A DNA stretch of 10,278 nt from 2-01-FULL-49-10 sp041652335. Lineage in GTDB: Bacteria; Patescibacteriota; Kazan-3B-28; UBA10110. The stretch is from the NCBI GenBank assembly GCA_041652335.1, contig JBAZHL010000023.1:1-10278 (forward strand). Reading direction: 5' to 3'. This document shows, piece after piece, positions 5,789 through 10,278 of this stretch (positions are counted from its first letter, which is position 1; every line of letters starts with the position of its first letter). The notes beneath the pieces were generated by a model. That model was not told the DNA's origin, made no database searches, and saw only the letters and a list, made by a program, of their open reading frames with translations. The position numbers and the translations under genes are program-made.

Positions 5789-8230
5789 ATGTTTCTTACT
5801 TGGGTGGTAATCAGTTTAGTTATTATTGGCCTTGCAGTTGCAGGGTATGTTTTTTATGCCTCGACCAAAAAACGTAATTTGGCCAAACAGATGGGGAGCG
5901 CAGTTGGTCGGAGGTTATTCTTAGTCACCTTGCCAAAAGAGGTTAAAGAAGAAGAAAAGAATAAAGAGATCAAAGATCTGATCGCCCCCGCAGAGATCCT
6001 GCTACGCAATCTTCATTCGATCCAAGATAGTTTTAAGGGAGAGCACATTACTTTGGAGATCATGGCCAGAGGTGGCCTGATCGGATTTTACGTTAGCGCG
6101 CCGGATAGATTAAGCACGCTGATAGAAAAACAGATCACGGCTCAGTATCCAGAAGCAGTGATCGAAGAGGTAGATGATCCAAACATCTTCCCGGAGCAGG
6201 GGCAAGTGGCCGCGGCTCAGCTAAAGCTAAAAAAGGAATCGGCTTATCCGATTCTGACTTATAAGATATTTGAAAATGAGGCGTTAAATGCGCTGACCAA
6301 CACCCTGAGTAAGTTAAATGAGGATAGCGAAGGGGCCGCGATCCAGATTTCGATTAGGCCAGTGGGGGATCGCTGGCAGAAAAAGGGGAGGATGATCGCC
6401 AACGCCTTGCAGCAGGGTAAGTCCAACAAGACTATTGCTGGCGGGGTGATGGAGGGCCTGCAGGGGTTGATCACGCCGGGGACTGGCAAAAAAGAGGACG
6501 CCCCCAGAGAAGACAAAAAATTGACTCCTACTCAGGAAAAGGTGGTCGAAGCGATTGGGGAGAAATCTTCTAAGTCGGGGTTCGAGGCGGTAGTGAGAAT
6601 CGTAACAGCATCGTCAACCAGAGAAGAGGCTCAGATCAACTTAAATAACATCTTGAGCAGTTTTCATCAGTATGGTAGTTCGGCCAATAACCGGTTTACT
6701 TTAGACAAAGTTTCGGAACATCAGGTTATCTCCCAGTTTATCTTTAGAATGTTTAGTCTGGGCAAGCCGTATATTTTGAATACCGAAGAGATCGCTACCT
6801 TGTGGCATCTGCCCAACGTGCATTTAGACACTCCTAATATCCGTTGGTTGCGAGCCAAACGATTGGCGCCGCCGGATAATCTGCCCAAAGAGGGGATAAT
6901 TATCGGTAAAAATACTTATCGTGGGGTAGAGAATATGATTCGGGTTAAAGAAGACGATCGGCGCCGGCACATCTACTGCATTGGTAAAACTGGTACCGGT
7001 AAAACTACCTGGATGCAGAACTTAGCGCTGCAGGATATTTTAGCTGGCAAAGGAGTCTGCGTAATCGATCCCCATGGCGACATGATCGATTGGTTAATGG
7101 CGCGAATCCCGAAGGAACGAGTGGACGATATTATTCATTTCTATCCGCCCGATCTCGATCGGCCAATGGGTCTAAATATGTTAGAGGGAGGAACCGCCGC
7201 CCATAAAGATATGGTAGTGGCGGAGATGATCTCTATCTTCTATAAGCTGTTTGACCCGACCGGCAGCAATCAGGTGATCGGTCCAATGTTCGAGCACTAT
7301 ATGCGCAACGCCATGTTGGCGCTGTTAGCAGATGATGAGACCGGCGCTACTTTAATTGAGATCCCGCGAATGTTTACCGATAAAGAGTTCCGGGAGTATA
7401 AACTGTCCAAGATCACCGATCCAGCGGTGCGTCAGTTCTGGGTGCAGGAGTACCCACAATCACAACGTGGCCAGCAGTCGGCCGATATGCTCTCTTATGT
7501 CATCAGCAAGATCGGTCGTTTCCTTAGCAATGAGATGATGCGAAATATCGTGGGGCAGTCCCGCTCGGCTTTTGACATTAGAAAGGTGATGGATGAGGGT
7601 AAGATCTTATTGGTTAACTTAGCCAAAGGTTTGACGGGGGATATTAATAGTAACCTACTTGGATTTATCTTGGTCTCTAAGATTCAGATGGCGGCTTTAT
7701 CTCGCGCTGATGTGCCGGAGAACGAGCGCAAAGACTTTTATTTATATATCGATGAGTTCCAGAACGTTACCACCGATTCAATCGCTACTATCTTGTCGGA
7801 GGCTCGTAAGTATCACCTAAACTTAGTAGTCGCACATCAGTTTGTGGCGCAGTTAGAAGAAAAAATTCGTGACGCGGTGTTAGGCAACGTTGGGACTATG
7901 GTCAGCTTTAGAATTGGCGCACCAGACACTGAGGTGATCGGTAAAGAATTTGCGCCCGGTGTAAGTGAAAACGATTTAGTAAATATTGAGAATCGTAATG
8001 CCTACATTAAGCTAATGGTAGATGGAGCCGCCACTAAGCCATTTAACCTAACCGCTTTGTCTCCGATGGGTACGCCTAACCCTAAGGTAATGGATGCCCT
8101 AAAGAAGCTCTCTCGACTTAAATATGGCCGGGATAGAAGGATCGTAGATGCGGAGATCAGGGAGCGGGGCAGATTTATTACGGAGGCACCAAATAATCCG
8201 CCGTCAGAGCCGAAAAATCCGTTTGTATAG
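5789..8230 (+). CDS. Membrane-anchored TraG/VirB4-like ATPase (DUF8128-type N-terminus)
   Basis: This 813-aa protein belongs to the HerA/FtsK-type pumping ATPases used to move DNA or protein across membranes. One N-terminal membrane helix (about residues 4-24) is followed by a domain (about 40-390) that includes YVSAPDRLSTLIEKQITAQY, which I recognise as typical of the Patescibacteria 'type IV secretory system conjugative DNA transfer' family. The ATPase core has Walker A GKTGTGKTT at 399-407, followed by CVIDPHGD, and Walker B LYIDEF with Asp655 and Glu656. The AHQF segment at 682-685 is the TraG/TraD C-terminal sensor motif. The tail (about 785-813) is Pro- and Asn-rich and probably disordered. 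A weak SD (AGGA, 5773-5776) lies in an A-rich leader. No relaxase, VirB6/8/10-like protein, pilin or other secretion gene accompanies it, so conjugation is not supported. DNA uptake, export or a chromosome-linked role are open options. Confidence 0.88.
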   Translation: MFLTWVVISLVIIGLAVAGYVFYASTKKRNLAKQMGSAVGRRLFLVTLPKEVKEEEKNKEIKDLIAPAEILLRNLHSIQDSFKGEHITLEIMARGGLIGFYVSAPDRLSTLIEKQITAQYPEAVIEEVDDPNIFPEQGQVAAAQLKLKKESAYPILTYKIFENEALNALTNTLSKLNEDSEGAAIQISIRPVGDRWQKKGRMIANALQQGKSNKTIAGGVMEGLQGLITPGTGKKEDAPREDKKLTPTQEKVVEAIGEKSSKSGFEAVVRIVTASSTREEAQINLNNILSSFHQYGSSANNRFTLDKVSEHQVISQFIFRMFSLGKPYILNTEEIATLWHLPNVHLDTPNIRWLRAKRLAPPDNLPKEGIIIGKNTYRGVENMIRVKEDDRRRHIYCIGKTGTGKTTWMQNLALQDILAGKGVCVIDPHGDMIDWLMARIPKERVDDIIHFYPPDLDRPMGLNMLEGGTAAHKDMVVAEMISIFYKLFDPTGSNQVIGPMFEHYMRNAMLALLADDETGATLIEIPRMFTDKEFREYKLSKITDPAVRQFWVQEYPQSQRGQQSADMLSYVISKIGRFLSNEMMRNIVGQSRSAFDIRKVMDEGKILLVNLAKGLTGDINSNLLGFILVSKIQMAALSRADVPENERKDFYLYIDEFQNVTTDSIATILSEARKYHLNLVVAHQFVAQLEEKIRDAVLGNVGTMVSFRIGAPDTEVIGKEFAPGVSENDLVNIENRNAYIKLMVDGAATKPFNLTALSPMGTPNPKVMDALKKLSRLKYGRDRRIVDAEIRERGRFITEAPNNPPSEPKNPFV

Positions 8231-8233
8231 GGG

Positions 8234-8272
8234 AGTGGGCCCCGGAAGAGATGGCGGGGGAGCGCCCCCACT
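8234..8272 (+). terminator. GC-rich hairpin after the ATPase gene
   Basis: AGTGGG (8234-8239) pairs with CCCACT (8267-8272), and inside it CCCCG (8240-8244) pairs with CGGGG (8255-8259). An alternative fold pairs GGGGG (8256-8260) with CCCCC (8265-8269) around AGCG. It starts four bases after the stop codon, as a terminator would, but has no U-tract on either side, so intrinsic termination is uncertain. Its last base is the first base of the next promoter's -35 box. Confidence 0.4.
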
Positions 8273-8299
8273 TGATAAAAATCAGCCATCAGATATAAT
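8272..8299 (+). promoter_or_regulatory. Promoter of the duplicated-domain protein
   Basis: TTGATA (8272-8277) and a perfect TATAAT (8294-8299) are separated by 16 bp. The predicted start is near 8306, giving an A-rich leader of about 39 nt with only a weak AAGAAGA before the ATG at 8345. Confidence 0.75.
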
Positions 8300-8344
8300 T
8301 CTTTAGTCTGGAACAATAAAATTAATAGATAAAATAAGAAGAAA

Positions 8345-8869
8345 ATGACCAAGAACAAACAACTCGAACAATTGCGCGCTTTAGTAGAAACCGCTTCTGC
8401 CAACCTGGCCTCAGCCAAACAGCTGTTGGCGGGTATTTTGGGTACTTCGGCAGGCTCTCTGGACTACCAGGGTAAGGCTACCGGGCTCTCCAGCGATGGC
8501 AAGGTGGTCGAGGGGGTGTTTGATGGTCAATATATGGTAGATACAGACGGCAAGAAATACCCGGTGCCTGCCAACTATGCCAGCAAGTCTAAGTTAGTGG
8601 CTGGCGATGTGTTGAAGCTGACCATTATGGAAGACGGCTCGTTTATCTATAAGCAGATCGGGCCGATCGCTCGCAAAAAGGTTATTGGCACCTTAGTCCA
8701 GGAAGGCGATGACTACAAGGTAGTGGCCGGTGGCAAATCGTATAAGGTGTTGTTAGCCTCTGTGACCTACTTTAAAGCTTCAGCCGGTGATGAATTAACT
8801 ATTCTAATTCCCGAAGCGGAAGACACTGAATGGGCAGCCATTGAAAGCGCTGTCATTCAGCCACAGTAA
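8345..8869 (+). CDS. Conserved CPR-type protein: coiled coil plus two beta units
   Basis: This 174-aa protein has a helical N-terminus (about residues 1-32) likely to form a coiled coil. After a Gly/Ser linker come two beta-rich units that look like an internal duplication. Residues 68-94 and 129-155 align without gaps at an offset of 61 and share Gly, Lys, Tyr, Val, Lys, the AGD turn, Leu and Ile. The stretch KKYPVPANYASKSKL is one I associate with a widespread, unnamed Patescibacteria family. That is recollection, not a search result. There is no signal peptide or membrane segment. Small duplicated beta units suggest OB- or SH3-like barrels and a possible nucleic-acid or ribosome-linked role, but the function is unknown. 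It has its own promoter and stands apart from the genes on either side. Confidence 0.88.
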   Translation: MTKNKQLEQLRALVETASANLASAKQLLAGILGTSAGSLDYQGKATGLSSDGKVVEGVFDGQYMVDTDGKKYPVPANYASKSKLVAGDVLKLTIMEDGSFIYKQIGPIARKKVIGTLVQEGDDYKVVAGGKSYKVLLASVTYFKASAGDELTILIPEAEDTEWAAIESAVIQPQ

Positions 8870-8898
8870 TTTCTTTGACAAGTAGTAATCTCGCCAAG

Positions 8899-8909
8899 AG
8901 GAGGTGATC
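8899..8909 (+). promoter_or_regulatory. Extended SD site that decides a TTG start
   Basis: AGGAGGTGATC is an eleven-base perfect complement to the usual 3' end of bacterial 16S rRNA. The GGAGG core lies nine bases before TTG at 8914. No ATG sits at a suitable distance, so TTG is the best start. It is by far the longest SD match in the window. Confidence 0.8.
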
Positions 8910-8913
8910 TAAT

Positions 8914-9651
8914 TTGGCGGGCTATGTTGTAATACTGGTCGACGATGGGTCGACAGTAGAGTCTGTTGAATCGGCGGTCTCCTCCATAACGTCAAAAAGG
9001 GGATGGTCCCGCCATCAGTGCTGGGTCCTGTCTCGGATTGATCACGCAGCAGCAGAGATACAACCGGCGCTGCACGCTGAGTGGGATTATGTAGCGGTCT
9101 CGCGCTATGGCTTGGGGATTATTGGGGCGCTGGGGTCTTGGTTGGATAAAATTCCGTGGCGATCGGGGGTGGTGACATTTTGGGACACCCGGATGCTGGC
9201 GGACAAAGTCGTTGGGCCAAACTGTGCCAATATGCAGGAACAGATTGAACAGGATCGGCTCGATATGGTATGGCCGCTGGTGCAGACACCGGAGGGAGTG
9301 GAGTTTCATGCTAAACCGTATGGCCTACTGTTGGGATCGGTGCTAGTATCCGATCTTTGCGCATATGTGGCCATAATCCGCGAACACTGGCTGAAGGAGT
9401 GTGGAGACCAGCATCGGCTCGACGGCGAATTTCCCCCATACCCATGGCTAACTGACCCCATTGGTACCTTTGCCCAATGGCTGTACCAAGCGCAGCGGCC
9501 TCTACGGTGTCGGTTGTTCACGTCTTGGTTCGATGGCTTGTGGCAGGCAGAGCAGATTGGAGCGCGGATAGCGCGACCAATAGTGCGCAACTTGACGCCA
9601 GCTATCTATGGGTCAGCGGGATGGGATGCTCTGGCAAGAAGAAAGCGTTGA
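8914..9651 (+). CDS. Uncharacterised 245-aa protein, possibly divergent GT2-like
   Basis: Translation probably starts at TTG, set by the very strong SD just upstream. The N-terminus YVVILVDDGSTVESVESAV (residues 4-22) resembles the first strand and helix of GT-A-fold family 2 glycosyltransferases. A strand around VVTFWD (residues 87-92) could correspond to the segment carrying the metal-binding acid, but a clear DxD is missing. The later part is rich in Trp, Tyr and Pro (EFPPYPWLTDPIGTFAQWLY). There is no signal peptide. The assignment to GT2 is tentative; it may be a degenerate member or an unrelated alpha/beta protein. It lies 44 bp after the duplicated-domain gene without a visible promoter of its own, and a large hairpin follows six bases after the TGA. 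Confidence 0.7.
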   Translation: MAGYVVILVDDGSTVESVESAVSSITSKRGWSRHQCWVLSRIDHAAAEIQPALHAEWDYVAVSRYGLGIIGALGSWLDKIPWRSGVVTFWDTRMLADKVVGPNCANMQEQIEQDRLDMVWPLVQTPEGVEFHAKPYGLLLGSVLVSDLCAYVAIIREHWLKECGDQHRLDGEFPPYPWLTDPIGTFAQWLYQAQRPLRCRLFTSWFDGLWQAEQIGARIARPIVRNLTPAIYGSAGWDALARRKR

Positions 9652-9656
9652 AAACG

Positions 9657-9725
9657 ACCGCGTATTTAGTAAGTTTAATCAACCGAAAGTTGATGCAACT
9701 AATTAGATACGCGGTATTTTATTAC
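9657..9725 (+). terminator. Two-tier hairpin terminator after the 8914 gene
   Basis: The outer arms 9657-9670 and 9702-9715 pair over 14 positions, starting with nine perfect pairs (ACCGCGTAT with ATACGCGGT) and including two G-U pairs. Inside, ATCAAC (9678-9683) and GTTGAT (9689-9694) form a six-pair hairpin with loop CGAAA. A T-rich stretch (ATTTTATTA) follows on the plus strand. The position right after the stop codon fits an intrinsic terminator, although the stem is unusually long and elaborate. Confidence 0.6.
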
Positions 9726-9832
9726 TTAATAAGGGTTTTGGATGGCTTAGGTGCTCCCAGGAGGTAATGTCGCACAAGATACATTGTACGACACTCTGTA
9801 TCGAAACTCCCCTGGTGAGTTTTCCCCGCGTC

Positions 9833-9852
9833 ATTCCCGCGCAGGCGGGAAT
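9833..9852. repeat. REP-like palindrome
   Basis: ATTCCCGC and GCGGGAAT form a perfect eight-pair stem around the tetraloop GCAG. With its flanks (CGTC before, CCAGAAATGG after) this is the familiar dispersed 'CGTCATTCCCGC ... GCGGGAATCC' element seen between genes in many bacterial genomes. Its forward translation gives the tell-tale peptide VIPAQAGIQ. Only one copy lies in the window, so dispersal in this genome is inferred. Confidence 0.75.
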
Positions 9853-9878
9853 CCAGAAATGGAAATTGTTCTACTTAA

Positions 9879-9932
9879 ATAAAAATTAGGCCCGGATTTG
9901 TGCAACTTGTTAGTTACACAATTCCAGGCCTA
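9879..9932 (-). terminator. Intrinsic terminator of the minus-strand gene at the right edge
   Basis: The arms 9887-9906 and 9913-9932 are 20 bases each and pair at 17 of 20 positions, around a six-base loop. Read on the minus strand, the stem is followed by ATTTTTATTT, a proper U-tract. It lies 33 bases after the stop codon of the gene ending at 9966. The plus-strand side has only TTTT, so the main direction is minus. Confidence 0.75.
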
Positions 9933-9965
9933 CGTTTTGCTGTTGATTAGAGCCATAGTCCCCTG

Positions 9966-10278
9966 CTACTTCATCAAGATCAAGGTGGAGGCGGCGGCCG
10001 CCAGCTTTTGTTCGTCTTTGGTCAGCTTGGAGCCCCAATCGCAGGGGCCAATGGCAACACTGTGACCGTTGGTGTAGCAGAGCCTGGAGAAGTGGAAGCA
10101 CTGCCCAACTATCGGGTAGTTGGGGATGAATCCGCTCAGGGTAGCAGATTCTGGTTCGTCCGTACTGTGCTCTATCGTGTCGACGAAGACGAAAACGCTC
10201 CGGCGGCCGGTATCGCTGTCCAGGTCGATCACTTCCATGATGACCAGGCCGTGCTGCCGCATCATTGCCAGTTCGATC
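9966..10278 (-). CDS. Uncharacterised protein, probably 5'-truncated by the window edge
   Basis: A minus-strand frame ends in TAG at 9966-9968 and stays open to the right edge. Possible starts inside the window are the tandem ATGs at 10265 and 10262 or the ATG at 10238, none with a visible SD, so the true start may lie outside. The visible protein (about 90-104 aa) begins with a beta-like stretch, VIDLDSDTGRRSVFVFVD, then an acidic segment, then a middle part with three Cys and HFSRLCYTNGHSVAIGPCDW. It ends in a charged helix rich in Ala. I do not recognise the family. The strong terminator downstream on the same strand is the best argument that it is a real gene. Confidence 0.55.
   Translation of the reverse strand, partial: IELAMMRQHGLVIMEVIDLDSDTGRRSVFVFVDTIEHSTDEPESATLSGFIPNYPIVGQCFHFSRLCYTNGHSVAIGPCDWGSKLTKDEQKLAAAASTLILMK

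Larger units (their letters stand above)
9652..9965. other. Non-coding interval between convergent genes
   Basis: No convincing gene is present in these 314 bases. They hold the plus-strand terminator-like hairpin, a REP-like palindrome and the minus-strand terminator, entered separately. The stretch 9726-9830 contains only a weak inverted pair, GATACA (9778-9783) with TGTATC (9797-9802), and an AGGAGG (9759-9764) too close to an ATG to drive a real gene. Confidence 0.6.

Noticed and set aside
8875..8880. TTGACA upstream of the 8914 gene as a promoter
   Set aside because: No acceptable -10 lies 16-18 bp downstream; the SD region occupies that position and TCTAAT is 27 bp away.
9477..9767. 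A 96-codon plus-strand frame overlapping the end of the 8914 gene
   Set aside because: It overlaps a better-supported gene in another frame, has no SD, and reads through the large terminator-like hairpin.
9767..9889. A 40-codon plus-strand frame beginning ATG just after AGGAGG
   Set aside because: The SD-like sequence is only two bases from the ATG, too close to function. The predicted peptide contains VIPAQAGIQ, the typical accidental translation of the REP-like palindrome, and its stop lies in the terminator stem.
9910..10101. A 63-codon minus-strand frame overlapping the right-edge gene
   Set aside because: It has low-complexity Leu/Gln/His composition, runs into the terminator stem and lacks an SD; the overlapping frame ending at 9966 ends properly before the terminator.
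1..10278. Alternative genetic code (UGA as glycine), as in some CPR lineages
   Set aside because: gatA, the HEPN-like gene and the 8914 gene end in TGA at sensible lengths, and no in-frame TGA interrupts a conserved protein.
1..10278. CRISPR array, tRNA or rRNA genes, insertion sequence
   Set aside because: I saw no regularly spaced direct repeats, no tRNA-like cloverleaf with the TTCGA arm and no transposase. Covariance-model scans would settle the RNA question.

Overview
The window looks like chromosomal DNA from a member of the Candidate Phyla Radiation (Patescibacteria). The evidence is the gene content: a compact gatCAB operon with an extra small membrane gene between gatA and gatB, a stand-alone TraG/VirB4-like ATPase with the N-terminal domain typical of that group, and a short duplicated-domain protein of a kind I associate with Patescibacteria. 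Stop codons TAA, TAG and TGA all end recognisable full-length proteins, so the standard bacterial code applies and the UGA=Gly recoding of some CPR lineages is absent. Phylum-level placement is inference; there is no rRNA in the window.

Layout. Positions 118-843 (+) hold an unrecognised 241-aa protein with a good Shine-Dalgarno (SD) site and a 12-bp palindrome upstream. A 32-codon Cys/His-containing reading frame (836-934, +) overlaps its end. A pol-beta-type nucleotidyltransferase (about 840-1739, -) runs toward it, and their stop codons overlap. Divergent from this gene is the operon gatC (1879-2178), gatA (2179-3534), a membrane-anchored HEPN-like protein (3531-3932) and gatB (3929-5302). 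All junctions touch or overlap by 4 bases. The operon makes the tRNA-dependent amidotransferase that converts misacylated Glu-tRNA(Gln) and/or Asp-tRNA(Asn).

A consensus promoter (TTGACA, 17 bp, TATAAT) embedded in the last gatB codons, with a second promoter just downstream, starts the next unit: a 117-aa acidic protein (5394-5747) and an 813-aa membrane-anchored TraG/VirB4-like ATPase (5789-8230). After a GC-rich hairpin and another clear promoter comes the 174-aa duplicated-domain protein (8345-8869). Then comes a TTG-started 245-aa protein, possibly a divergent GT2-like glycosyltransferase (8914-9651), behind a near-perfect anti-SD complement. It ends in a large two-tier hairpin.

The right end (9652-9965) is non-coding. 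It holds that terminator-like hairpin, a REP-like palindrome (9833-9852) and a 20-bp-arm hairpin (9887-9932) whose U-tract lies on the minus strand. The last one serves as a terminator for a minus-strand gene that runs in from the right edge (9966 to at least 10265).

Translation initiation appears mixed: gatC and the nucleotidyltransferase look leaderless (a -10 box 6-8 nt from the ATG), the gat junctions rely on coupling, and the two unrecognised flanking genes carry strong SD sites.
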